A stretch of 63,082 nucleotides of DNA from a virus, in the IMG/VR virus record IMGVR_UViG_3300034402_000018, positions 1-63,082 of that record. One strand, 5' to 3'. This document shows, one piece after another, positions 51,456 through 59,315 of the stretch. Both the position numbers and the translations under genes were made by a program. Under the pieces are notes generated by a model. It was given only the letters and a program-made list of their open reading frames with translations. It ran no database searches and was not told the origin of the DNA. Numbering within the stretch: the stretch's first letter is position 1; each line of letters opens with the position of its first letter.

Positions 51456-51677
51456 CTACAGCTTGGAATTGATGTTGATGCCGGCCTGGCGCAGCAGCTT
51501 GTTGCGCGTCGCCAGGGGCATGTCCTCGGGCTCCATAGCCTTGATCTGCGAGAAGCGCCCGGCGTCGCCGTTCTGCGCCTCCTGGGCATTCTGCTTGATC
51601 AGCGGCACGCCCTCCTCGAAGATCTTGTGGCTGGTCCGCTTGCGCGGGGCCTTGCCGGATGTGATGTTGTTGGTCAT
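51456..51677 (-). CDS. Small hypothetical protein in the head cluster
   Basis: 73 residues. Basic N-terminus, helical middle, ends RQAGININSKL. Between the capsid and connector genes. Unrecognised; may be a head-completion protein. Confidence 0.45.
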   Translation of the reverse strand: MTNNITSGKAPRKRTSHKIFEEGVPLIKQNAQEAQNGDAGRFSQIKAMEPEDMPLATRNKLLRQAGININSKL

Positions 51678-51884
51678 CTATTTGCCCTCCTCTTGGACGT
51701 CGCTCTGTACGGGCTGCGGCTCCCCGCCATCATTGGTACCGGCAGGGGCGTTCGATCCCACCACAGGCCCGTCGCCGGGAAGCATGGTGTGGGTGCCGAG
51801 GCCGCCCGATGCAGGCACGGCACCTGCATCGGACGCGGGGAGAGGGCCGCCATCGGGGGCGGGCGTAGGCACGTTATCCGCCAT
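51678..51884 (-). CDS. Proline/glycine-rich hypothetical protein
   Basis: 68 residues from ATG 51884 after AAGGAGG. Low complexity, rich in Pro, Ala, Gly and Asp; probably disordered. Starts 11 nt inside the previous gene and stops directly before the next. Confidence 0.4.
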   Translation of the reverse strand: MADNVPTPAPDGGPLPASDAGAVPASGGLGTHTMLPGDGPVVGSNAPAGTNDGGEPQPVQSDVQEEGK

Positions 51885-52275
51885 TGGAGGCCTCCTTCTC
51901 GGCATCGGCTTTCGCCTTGGCATCAGCTTTCGCCTTCGCCTTGCGCTGGGCCGCCGTCATACCCTCTTCACCCTCGCTGCCCTCGCCACCCTCTTCGCCC
52001 TCTTCGCCCTCTTCGCTCTCCTCCCCCTCGTCGGGGTTCTCCGGCTCTTCGGGCCCTTCGGGCCCTTCGGGCTGGGAAACGGTGGCCACCATCTGGGCCT
52101 CGGCCCCTGTCGCCAGGAGCGTTGGCCGCTTGGCGCGCAGGCCGTGGTACTCGGCGGCCTTCATCTCAGCCTGGGCACGGGCCTGCATCGGATCGTCGAC
52201 CTCGATGCCCAGCTTCTTGCAGATGGCAAGAAGCATGTAATAGCTGGACTCTTGGAGGATCTCTGCTTTAGGCAT
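51874..52275 (-). CDS. Head-cluster protein with acidic repeat and basic alanine-lysine tail
   Basis: 133 residues. The N-terminal 65 residues form a helical domain, then residues about 70-105 are Glu/Gly rich (EEGEEGEEGG) and the tail is Lys/Ala rich (AKAKADAKAKADAEK). Located between the capsid and connector genes; perhaps a head accessory or assembly factor. No family recognised. Confidence 0.45.
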   Translation of the reverse strand: MPKAEILQESSYYMLLAICKKLGIEVDDPMQARAQAEMKAAEYHGLRAKRPTLLATGAEAQMVATVSQPEGPEGPEEPENPDEGEESEEGEEGEEGGEGSEGEEGMTAAQRKAKAKADAKAKADAEKEASNGG

Positions 52276-52278
52276 CGG

Positions 52279-53421
52279 TTAGACCCCCTCTCCGTCCCAC
52301 TCGTCGTCGTCCCACTCGGGCGGGTTGTACGAGCCGCCGTCCCAGTTGGAGACCTGCAGCACCACACCGTTACCGCGCTGGCCGATGCCCGCGCCGTAGT
52401 ACTCGTCGAAGTGGACGTTGATGAAGGGGAAGACCGGGTCGTTGTGGACGTGCATGCCCACGAGCGCCGCTATGTTGGGAACGCGGATGATCAGGGGGTT
52501 CGCCCGAGAGCGCACGCCCTGGTGAGAGAAGCCGAAGATGTAGCCGTCCGGCATCTGGTCGGTGACGCAGATCTTGGCGCGGCCCCGGTAGGAGCCGACC
52601 TGCTGCCAGAGAGCATTGACGGGGATCGCCACCGGCACCAGGATCCCCTCCTGGTTGATGTTGACCACGTCATCGGGGATGTCAGGGTCGCGCTCGAAGA
52701 ACTCGGTGACCACCGGGGACCCTACCTCCATCATCAGCTGCGCGGTGTTCTCCGTGGTCAGGAAGACCACGTTCTCCGTGTAGCCGTGCTCCGAGAGGTT
52801 GAGCCAGAAGGCGTCAAGATCCGCCGCCGTAATCACGTCCTCGGTCGCTGTGCGCATGAAGTGATCGTGGTCGACGTCGAAGGTCTTATAGCCGTTGCGC
52901 GGGGGCTTGGTCTCTTCAGTCAGGTCGCCGTTGTAGAACGGCAACTGGGGCACCCGCAGCCGGGACAGCTCATCGACGATGAAGAACGACGTGTTGTCGA
53001 ACACCCGCCGGAAGAGCATGTTGTACTTGAAGAGCTCGTTGGCCTCGACTACCGCGTTGATCTCGGCGCGAATACCCGAGGAGTCGAGGATCAGGATCTC
53101 CGCGTCGCGGGTCCAGCCGAGGTAGGACTCGAAAGCCTCGAGACCCACGGTGACCGTGATGTCTCTCTTCAGCCTGGTCCTCTGGTCGGCCTTACCGTGC
53201 TCGGCGCGGCGCATCCACTTCGCCGTGGCCTGCGTCACCTTATCGCCGTCAGGTTTATTGGTCACGAAACCCATAAACTGCTCGACAATCAGCTGGCGCT
53301 TGCGTATTAAAGCGGTGAGGGTACTCACTTCCTTCCACAGATCGACGACCCGGACACCGTCCGTGGTCATCTTCTGCGCAAGGTCAGAGTGGATAGTGCC
53401 CTCATAGAAAAACTCTGCCAT
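52279..53421 (-). CDS. Major capsid protein
   Basis: 380 residues. Its size, its position after scaffold and putative decoration genes, and its acidic C-terminal (PPEWDDDEWDGEGV) fit an HK97-fold major capsid subunit. Typical helical spine and loop elements are present (residues 100-200; VNALWQQVGSYRGRAKICVTDQMPDGYIFGF) but I see no individually diagnostic motif. An unclear point is whether the N-terminus is cleaved on maturation. Confidence 0.7.
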   Translation of the reverse strand: MAEFFYEGTIHSDLAQKMTTDGVRVVDLWKEVSTLTALIRKRQLIVEQFMGFVTNKPDGDKVTQATAKWMRRAEHGKADQRTRLKRDITVTVGLEAFESYLGWTRDAEILILDSSGIRAEINAVVEANELFKYNMLFRRVFDNTSFFIVDELSRLRVPQLPFYNGDLTEETKPPRNGYKTFDVDHDHFMRTATEDVITAADLDAFWLNLSEHGYTENVVFLTTENTAQLMMEVGSPVVTEFFERDPDIPDDVVNINQEGILVPVAIPVNALWQQVGSYRGRAKICVTDQMPDGYIFGFSHQGVRSRANPLIIRVPNIAALVGMHVHNDPVFPFINVHFDEYYGAGIGQRGNGVVLQVSNWDGGSYNPPEWDDDEWDGEGV

Positions 53422-53443
53422 TACGGTCTCCTTCTATTGAGGG

Positions 53444-54157
53444 CTAAAGGGTAGTAGCTCGCTCTATGCGAACCCGAATTCCGTTGGCCTTATCACCCGC
53501 TTTATTGCGAGCGGTACTCACCCGATACGCACGACCGATGAATTGCTTCAACTTGCCGGTACCCGTGGGCACTACGCGCTGTGCAGCCCCCGGCACGGTA
53601 ATTGAGAGCCACACCGCATCGGGTGGTACAAGGCCTGCCAGTTGGCCGGAGTCGGTTTTGAACCCGTTGATACGAGCCATGTCCCAAACTGCATCAAAAG
53701 CCCCGGCCTTCATATCCTTGAGAACCATGCCCAACGCTTCGAGCTGGGTGTAGGTCTCCGCGGTGAGCACTGCCGTCGCTGCCGCGCCGGTGCCACCCCC
53801 GCCGGAGAAACCGATTGTGGGAACCGAGGTAAACCCGGACCCTGGGTTGGATACTGTAACTGCCGTGATCACGCCGGCTACGCGAGTGACGCCTGCTGCC
53901 GCGCCGGTGCCCCCACCACCCGTGATGGTGACCGTGGGGTCGGACGTATAGCCCGAGCCACCGTTGGTGACCTCAATGGTCGCCAAGCCCTTGCCGGTGA
54001 GACCGCCAAAGGCCTTGTACCAGCGCACGACAGAGTCCTCACCCTGCCGCATACCTACAAGGTCGCAGGCTTTGACATCCTCGCCAATCTCCATAGAGGG
54101 GTACTCCACATTGGGCATGACCCCCTTCAGAGTGGCGACTGAGCCGTTTTGTCCCAT
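53444..54157 (-). CDS. Putative head decoration protein sharing a domain with the tail tube protein
   Basis: 237 residues. Residues 60-130 carry VTNGGSGYTSDPTVTITGGGG and VSNPGSGFTSVPTIGFSGGGG, closely like the insert in the tube protein at 49108. The rest (GVMPNVEYPSMEIGEDVKACD, YRVSTARNKAGDKANGIRVRIE) is a small beta protein. Its place between scaffold and capsid fits a capsid decoration protein. The shared domain may be a surface adhesin-like module. Confidence 0.6.
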   Translation of the reverse strand: MGQNGSVATLKGVMPNVEYPSMEIGEDVKACDLVGMRQGEDSVVRWYKAFGGLTGKGLATIEVTNGGSGYTSDPTVTITGGGGTGAAAGVTRVAGVITAVTVSNPGSGFTSVPTIGFSGGGGTGAAATAVLTAETYTQLEALGMVLKDMKAGAFDAVWDMARINGFKTDSGQLAGLVPPDAVWLSITVPGAAQRVVPTGTGKLKQFIGRAYRVSTARNKAGDKANGIRVRIERATTL

Positions 54158-54176
54158 ATTGCCTCCGTGGGCTCGC

Positions 54177-54878
54177 TCACCTCACCCGGACGCGCCCGTT
54201 ACGGTTTGCCGCGGGGTAATGAGTGAGCACTTGCTGTTCATCGGAGAGCTTCTTCTTCTCCTTGCCGCCGCCGGAGCCGCGGCCTGGAGAGGCGTCGCCG
54301 CCCGAATCGTCGTCGTCGTCTTTCTTCTTCTGGGGCCGCGGGTTGTCCCTGACGTACTCCGCGACCGCCTTGTCGACGGCCTCTTTGAGGTCGTCTTCGT
54401 CGTAGTAGCGCTCGTCAATGACCGAGTCATCCGAGAGCGTCACCTGCGGCAGGATGTACTTCACCGAGGTCAGGTATTCCTTGAGCCTGTCGGTGGTGCT
54501 CAGGTGGTCGCGGACTGCGTCCTTTACCTGGAGCGTGCGGAGATCGGCGCGTGTTTGGCGAAGCAAAGTAAGTGCTTCGTCGCGTTCCTGGGCGGCATCG
54601 GACTCCTCGTCCTCTTTGCCCGACTGGACCTTCTTGAGATCTCGCTCTGCCCGGTCCTTGGCCTTCAGGGCCTCGCGGGTAGCCTTCTTCTGCTCCCGCA
54701 GCTCTCGGGCTAGACGCTGCTCATTCGTCTCTTTGGGGGGCTTCTTCTCGCCCTCTTCTTCTTCGTCGCCCTCTTCTTCCTCGTCGTCCTCGTCGTCGTG
54801 CTGGGTCTCTTCCTCCTCAAGCTCGTCGTCTTGAGAGGCGCCCTCGTCTCCGGCAACCTTGTCTAACTTCTTACCCAT
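54177..54878 (-). CDS. Scaffold protein
   Basis: 233 residues from ATG 54878 (GAAGGAG 11 nt upstream; the upstream open frame crosses the terminator and is unlikely to be translated). Residues 1-50 are very acidic; residues 50-130 are a helical coiled coil (ARELREQKKATREALKAKDRAERDL); the C-terminus has a basic motif (RVRVR) usual for docking of scaffold to capsid protein. Located just before the capsid genes. It is downstream of the promoter/terminator unit at 54909-55080. Confidence 0.75.
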   Translation of the reverse strand: MGKKLDKVAGDEGASQDDELEEEETQHDDEDDEEEEGDEEEEGEKKPPKETNEQRLARELREQKKATREALKAKDRAERDLKKVQSGKEDEESDAAQERDEALTLLRQTRADLRTLQVKDAVRDHLSTTDRLKEYLTSVKYILPQVTLSDDSVIDERYYDEDDLKEAVDKAVAEYVRDNPRPQKKKDDDDDSGGDASPGRGSGGGKEKKKLSDEQQVLTHYPAANRNGRVRVR

Positions 54879-54908
54879 GAGAAAGTGATCTCCTTCGTGA
54901 GCAGTAAT

Positions 54909-54970
54909 AAAAAGGGAGCGACCAGCTGCGGGGGCACGATGCACGCACCGTGTCGCAGCTGGTCGCTCCC
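54909..54970 (-). terminator. Intrinsic terminator, leftward, inside the head operon
   Basis: GGGAGCGACCAGCTGCG (54914-54930) pairs perfectly over 17 bp with CGCAGCTGGTCGCTCCC (54954-54970). Leftward, the stem is followed by CTTTTTATT. It lies upstream of the scaffold gene and downstream of a promoter at 55055-55080, so transcription of the head/tail genes must pass it. Confidence 0.75.
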
Positions 54971-55048
54971 GAAGCGGCCCCGCCTGCCAGCAGAACCACC
55001 ATTAGCTACCTAGCTATTTACCCCCGCAGCCTAAGCTGCTAAGCTCTA
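54914..55048 (-). ncRNA. Candidate leader/small RNA ending at the terminator
   Basis: From the promoter at 55055-55080 an RNA starting near 55048 would run about 135 nt to the terminator at 54914. It contains GCAGC-TTAG-GCTGC and other small stems and no clear gene. This matches a short leader RNA like the lambda 6S RNA, where the late promoter is followed by an early terminator that an antiterminator overrides. No antiterminator gene is identified. Confidence 0.5.
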
Positions 55049-55054
55049 TAATTC

Positions 55055-55080
55055 ACTATAACATGCCATACAAACGACGT
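55055..55080 (-). promoter_or_regulatory. Leftward promoter (motif copy 2), before scaffold genes
   Basis: Leftward: ACGTCG (55080-55075), then TTTGTATGGCATGT, then TATAGT (55060-55055) with TG-T extended -10. The first 14 bases after ACGTCG match the other copies except that three are missing (spacing 14 instead of 17). Confidence 0.5.
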
Positions 55081-55103
55081 AGATGGCTGTGGAAAAGTAG
55101 TAT

Positions 55104-56843
55104 TTACGATGACCCGCGGTTGGTATTGGGCTGGGCGTTGGGCTGCCCTGCTGTGCGGGGGTTTGCCGCCCTGATCGTCCGGTCGGGGGCGGTGGGCCTT
55201 GGGGCCTTGGACCGCTCGGCCGTGCGCTGCTGGGGCTTCTTACCGGTAGAAGACGCGGGTTTCGGGGCGAGGGCGGCCAGCGTCTTCGCCTTACGCATTT
55301 CCCGCTCGTCCTCCTCGGCCTTTTCCTTGCGAATCTGCTCCTCCTCGGCATCGGCCTCCCGCTCGGTCATGCCCTTATCGAGGCGCGCCCGACGCCTGGA
55401 GATAACCCCGCCCGCCACCTCGCTCGCGCTGATCTGGGCCTGGGTGGCCACGTCCTTGCCTAGCACCGGGTCGACTATGAACTTGAGGTCGTAGGTCACC
55501 CGCGACTCATCTACCTTGGCACGCGATTCGTCCAGGCTCGGATCCTCGGGGAAACCCACGGCATCGGAGACTAAGGCCAGCTGGAGCGCATCTTCCACAG
55601 CGTTGAACTGCACCTCGCGGATCTCCTCGACTTTGTCGACTAGGAGGGTGAGCTGGAGGCCCAGGGCATAGCCGGAATTGGCCGAGAGGTGTTTGATCCT
55701 CTTGAGGTGGGCTTCAGGCACCGCCGCCTCGCAGTCCTCGATCACCAGCTTCAAAAATTCAAGGAGCTGCGGGAGGTTCTTGGCCTCCCACTCCAGGTAC
55801 TCGGCCCTCGCCTGCGGCGTGCCGCCCACGGTGCCGAAGTTGGGGGGCTGGGGGATATACCAGACCGTGGTGCCGTCGCCCAGGGTCTTTTTCTCGAGCT
55901 TGGTCTTGGGGTTGACCCCGTACAGCACTAAGATTGGGTCGGAGTTCATCTTGATATTCTGGGCGAACATCGTGCCCATCTCGTTGATAGAGTCGAGGGT
56001 CGGGATGATATGCTCAAACGTGGCCCGGCCCTCGCCGTGACCGATGTCATTGAAAGGCACCGGTATCACGGGCACCACGCCGAGCGGGTTGGGCCAGCGC
56101 TTACCCAGCTTGCCGTAGGCGTAGAGCTTATGGTCGCGGAAAGAAAAATATTCCTCGTCGGTGATGATCAGCGTGCGCCAGCGCTGCTTACCCTCGGAAA
56201 GGAGAGCCGACGGGTCCATGCGAGCGGTGACCCATGCACCCAGGCTACCGAGGAGTCCTTTACCCCCCTCCTCGGGCTCGGTGTACATGTACTCGATCTT
56301 GGCGCCCAGGAGCCGCTCGTGATTGTGGGGATCCTTGAGCACCGTCATCACTTCGGGATCGTACACATCGAGGCGGGAGGGGGCCTTGGGCTTGCCCTCG
56401 AGCCAACCGGGGATCACCCGCAGGTAAGAGCGGCGAGCCACAGCCCCGTACAGCACGCTGCGCTTGACGCGCATCTCCCAGTGCTCGGTCTCCCACTTCT
56501 TGTCGATGTCGTCCTGGTTCTTATCATTGCGCTTGCGCAGCTGGGGCCGGGCACCCTTGAAGACCAGGCGCTTGTCGACGTCGGCCGCCTCCGTGCAAAG
56601 GGAGAACAGGGGCCGCGTGCCCTGCCAAAACTGCTTGGCCCTCTGTATCTCGGCGGCGGGGTCCCCGGCATCACCCAGAAACTCGGCGTTGTAAGCGTCG
56701 TTCTCGTAATAGCGCCAGTTGAGGGCCGTGCGCGTCTGCACAGCCCCCTCATAGGGGCTGCCCGACATCTTGAGGAGCTGGCGCACCACCAGGGGGAGAC
56801 TGGGGTTATCCTCGTCCGTATCACCACCGAAAAAGGTCGGCAT
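55104..56843 (-). CDS. Portal protein
   Basis: 579 residues, a normal length. NWRYYENDAYNAEFLGDAGDP, WQGTRPLFSLCTEAADVDKRLVF and the long C-terminal helices (ASEVAGGVISRRRARLDKGMTERE) fit SPP1-type portals, the dodecameric ring at one vertex through which DNA enters. The end is basic and alanine/proline rich. It directly follows terminase genes. No break is seen. Confidence 0.82.
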   Translation of the reverse strand: MPTFFGGDTDEDNPSLPLVVRQLLKMSGSPYEGAVQTRTALNWRYYENDAYNAEFLGDAGDPAAEIQRAKQFWQGTRPLFSLCTEAADVDKRLVFKGARPQLRKRNDKNQDDIDKKWETEHWEMRVKRSVLYGAVARRSYLRVIPGWLEGKPKAPSRLDVYDPEVMTVLKDPHNHERLLGAKIEYMYTEPEEGGKGLLGSLGAWVTARMDPSALLSEGKQRWRTLIITDEEYFSFRDHKLYAYGKLGKRWPNPLGVVPVIPVPFNDIGHGEGRATFEHIIPTLDSINEMGTMFAQNIKMNSDPILVLYGVNPKTKLEKKTLGDGTTVWYIPQPPNFGTVGGTPQARAEYLEWEAKNLPQLLEFLKLVIEDCEAAVPEAHLKRIKHLSANSGYALGLQLTLLVDKVEEIREVQFNAVEDALQLALVSDAVGFPEDPSLDESRAKVDESRVTYDLKFIVDPVLGKDVATQAQISASEVAGGVISRRRARLDKGMTEREADAEEEQIRKEKAEEDEREMRKAKTLAALAPKPASSTGKKPQQRTAERSKAPRPTAPDRTIRAANPRTAGQPNAQPNTNRGSS

Positions 56844-56846
56844 TTA

Positions 56847-57152
56847 CTACTCCTTGTCGGGTCGCGGGCCCCAGGGCCTGTGCAGATCGACCGTCCGCTC
56901 CTCGACCACGATAGAGAGGCCCTCTTCCGCCTCCCGTAACTCTTCATCTTCGATCTCGTCCTCGGCCTCCAATATGTGGAGGTACTCCTTAGCCCGATCA
57001 ATGCGGGCAAAGTACCTGGGGAAAAGGCCTAGCTTACGCACCAGGAAGATCAGGGCCGCGTAGCCAAGTGCCCAAATGGTAGAGCCGACCAAGCTGGCAA
57101 GCACCCACCACCAAAAAATCTCCGGACTCACTCTTCCGCCTTTGGGGACCAA
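56847..57152 (-). CDS. Single-pass membrane protein with acidic tail
   Basis: 101 residues from GTG 57152. A transmembrane helix (FWWWVLASLVGSTIWALGYAALIFLV, residues 13-38) is followed by a charged acidic coiled coil (YLHILEAEDEIEDEELREAEEG). Rare in a head cluster; overlaps its upstream neighbour by 25 nt. Function unknown. Confidence 0.55.
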   Translation of the reverse strand: MVPKGGRVSPEIFWWWVLASLVGSTIWALGYAALIFLVRKLGLFPRYFARIDRAKEYLHILEAEDEIEDEELREAEEGLSIVVEERTVDLHRPWGPRPDKE

Positions 57153-57601
57153 TCGGGCCCGCCGCGCTCTCGCCGGAGCGATATGACCTGCTGGTGAGCG
57201 GCCTCTACCGCCTCTTCAAGCGTCCCGCCTGACGAGGTCATAGTGAGAATGCGCTTCTCCTCCTTGGTGCCGGGGCGCGGGGGCATCGGTATGCCCTTAC
57301 CGGGCGGGAAGGTGAAGGTGGCGCGGTTTTGGACGACCTCCTCCATGCGCTGCTCCGGCACTTCAGGCCAGGTCAGGAAGCGCAGCACCGCCTTGGCCGA
57401 ATAGGTGCCATCGGGCAGGTGGAAGTCAACATCGGCCTCGGCAACAATCTCCGCGCTCTCCGCGGTGGCCTCATCGAGCAGGCGCACCTGCTGCACCGAG
57501 AGATCCTCGGCCGGAAACTTCACCACGTCTTCCTTCTCGCGGACTATCCTCTCTTTTTTGGGGTCAAAGCGCTCCATCGCCTCTGAAGTATCATCGAACA
57601 T
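57128..57601 (-). CDS. Hypothetical protein, 157 residues
   Basis: Acidic protein with a helical N-terminus and a beta-rich middle (DVDFHLPDGTYSAKAVLRFLTWP). ATG 57601 is adjacent to the terminase nuclease stop. Between terminase and portal genes; unrecognised. Confidence 0.5.
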   Translation of the reverse strand: MFDDTSEAMERFDPKKERIVREKEDVVKFPAEDLSVQQVRLLDEATAESAEIVAEADVDFHLPDGTYSAKAVLRFLTWPEVPEQRMEEVVQNRATFTFPPGKGIPMPPRPGTKEEKRILTMTSSGGTLEEAVEAAHQQVISLRRERGGPDWSPKAEE

Positions 57602-58426
57602 CTACCATCTCCTCCCTAGCTGCTCTTTGCGCTCTTCCACTTCGCCGTCGCCGCCGGCGAGTATCTCGATGCACATGAAATAGCCCCCCGACACCGAGTC
57701 GACGATGTCGTCTTTGGAGCCGTTGGGGAAAGACTCGCACTCGTCATAGAATGGGTTGAGCCACGAGCCGTCGCGCAGGTACATGAAGCCCTCGCGAGCG
57801 CGGTCCATCCAGGGCTGGGCCTTGGCCACCTTGTCGCGCAGCACGTTGAGGCCGAATATCGCGTAATTGGCGAGCTCGGGGTCCGCCACCAGGTCAAGGT
57901 AAGCCGCCATCTGGGGGCCGTTCTTCTCGCACCCTATCCGCACCATCTCCCCGTCCTCTTTGGCCACCTCGCGGATATTCTTTTTGACCTTGGACCAGTC
58001 GGTGCGCCACCTGACCTGCCCGTAGACGAAGATCTCAAACTGGGTGTAATACTCGTCGAACTTGAAGGCCATGCGGGTGCCGACGGTGTAGTCGGGATCC
58101 TGTTTGGCCACGGCCTTCTCAGTGAAAGCGCAGTCGTAGAAGCGCGCCCAATCGAGCCCCTCGGTGCGCCGGTCGAAGTCCCTGGGCGTGAGCACGCGGC
58201 GACGGTCATCGGACGTGAAGAAAGAGCGATCGAACATGCCGCCGCCGGGAAGACGCGGAGTCTGCTGCCACATCGAGGCCCACTCCTGTGGTCCCTGCAC
58301 GGCCTCTATCTGAGCCAATTGCTTTGCGGTATGGCGCAGGGGGTCGAGAGGCTCCCCCTCGCGGCGGCCAAGTGGGTCCTTGAACGTAGCGTTGCCGTGC
58401 AGGATGGCGGCTTTCAGGTAGGTCAC
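57602..58426 (-). CDS. Terminase large subunit, nuclease part (separate gene)
   Basis: 274 residues from GTG 58426 (overlap GTGA). It begins where a TerL linker normally lies: DPLGRREGEPLDPLRHTAKQLAQIEAVQGPQEWASMWQQTP, then the RNase H-like nuclease with FYDCAFTEK (first Asp), a central acidic region, and NGSKDDIVDSVSGGY. Walker motifs are absent; these lie in the separate gene at 59312-61183. The two genes therefore together make one TerL, with two small genes between them. Confidence 0.85.
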   Translation of the reverse strand: MTYLKAAILHGNATFKDPLGRREGEPLDPLRHTAKQLAQIEAVQGPQEWASMWQQTPRLPGGGMFDRSFFTSDDRRRVLTPRDFDRRTEGLDWARFYDCAFTEKAVAKQDPDYTVGTRMAFKFDEYYTQFEIFVYGQVRWRTDWSKVKKNIREVAKEDGEMVRIGCEKNGPQMAAYLDLVADPELANYAIFGLNVLRDKVAKAQPWMDRAREGFMYLRDGSWLNPFYDECESFPNGSKDDIVDSVSGGYFMCIEILAGGDGEVEERKEQLGRRW

Positions 58427-58986
58427 GGAAGCACCTGCGCACCAGGTGCAAAGCCGTCAGGGGGCGGCCCCGGCACTCCAAACTCGGTCAGACGCCCCTC
58501 CCGCCGCCGCTCGAAGTCAGCCACCAACAGCGGAGTTATTACTCGAGCCTCGCGCTCCGTGTACTTTTCGAGGAAGTCATACAGCACAAACCCGAGAGCG
58601 CGCGCCGCCCCGCCCGCCTCCTTCATGCGAGCAAGAACCAAAAAGAGATCGTTCTGCAGCAGATGGAGCAACTCGTGATACAGAGAAGCGTAGCCGACAG
58701 GGCCCGGCCGCAGCTCAGCCCGGAGGCGCAAAGGCGCGTTCCAGGCAACGGAGCCTGCTCCGATGTTCGCGAATACCACCTGGAAGCCGTCCGCATCGTC
58801 ATCCTCGAAACTCTCCGACATCACCACCTGAATGCGCCACAGTTGCAAATGGAATTTTTCTACGAAATACTCCAAGAACTCCCGCACCCATTCGGGCACG
58901 TCCTCAGCGCACTTGATGCCCGGCTCCGCTTCGTCAGGGAAGCGCAGAGGCGACAGCGCGGCGAACGGCGATATATTCTTACTCAC
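58423..58986 (-). CDS. HELLH zinc-metallopeptidase-like protein between terminase halves
   Basis: 187 residues from GTG 58986, overlapping the preceding stop as GTGA. YHELLHLLQNDLFL contains HExxH, the zincin signature, in a helix, and a downstream YTEREARVITPLL could offer a third ligand. The N-terminus is helical (EWVREFLEYFVEKFHLQLW). It might process head proteins or act elsewhere; no evidence shows which. Its GTGA overlaps on both sides tie it to the terminase genes. Confidence 0.55.
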   Translation of the reverse strand: MSKNISPFAALSPLRFPDEAEPGIKCAEDVPEWVREFLEYFVEKFHLQLWRIQVVMSESFEDDDADGFQVVFANIGAGSVAWNAPLRLRAELRPGPVGYASLYHELLHLLQNDLFLVLARMKEAGGAARALGFVLYDFLEKYTEREARVITPLLVADFERRREGRLTEFGVPGPPPDGFAPGAQVLP

Positions 58987-59315
58987 GGCACACCCCCTAC
59001 CCACATAAGCTGCTCAATAGGATCGGGGAAAACAGGCACAAAGGGCGACAAAGAGAGATTATCCGTCGGTATGAGCGGGTGAGCATACACCTTGCGAGGG
59101 TCGACGCCCAGAATAGCCCGCAACGCCTCCCACCGGTCGGGGTTCGTGAGGATATAAAGATCGTGCAACTCCATGCCCATATCGTGCTTGAGCGTGCGCG
59201 CCAGGTCCATCAAGCATAGAATGGCTGGGTCCGTGATAGGAGGATCTTCGTATGCCTCCAACATGAGTTCCTGGCCAAGGGTGAAGGCGTCCTCCAAATT
59301 AAAGATCTTACTCAC
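58983..59315 (-). CDS. Small hypothetical protein between terminase halves
   Basis: 110 residues from GTG 59315, overlapping the TerL-N stop (GTGA). Helical, acidic N-terminal half (NLEDAFTLGQELMLEAYEDPP) and hydrophobic proline-rich C-terminal half. No family recognised. Confidence 0.5.
   Translation of the reverse strand: MSKIFNLEDAFTLGQELMLEAYEDPPITDPAILCLMDLARTLKHDMGMELHDLYILTNPDRWEALRAILGVDPRKVYAHPLIPTDNLSLSPFVPVFPDPIEQLMWVGGVP

Noticed and set aside
54801-54944. Extended start of the scaffold protein near 54944
   Set aside because: That part would be translated through the intrinsic terminator stem and lacks a ribosome site; ATG 54878 with GAAGGAG is better.
54971-55048. tRNA or tmRNA between portal and scaffold genes
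   Set aside because: No acceptor or T-arm pairs were found; the folds are simple hairpins plus a terminator.
57602-59315. Group I or II intron explaining the TerL split
   Set aside because: The region between halves holds tightly overlapping genes joined by GTGA at each junction, so there is no room for intron structure and no readthrough of one exon frame into the next.
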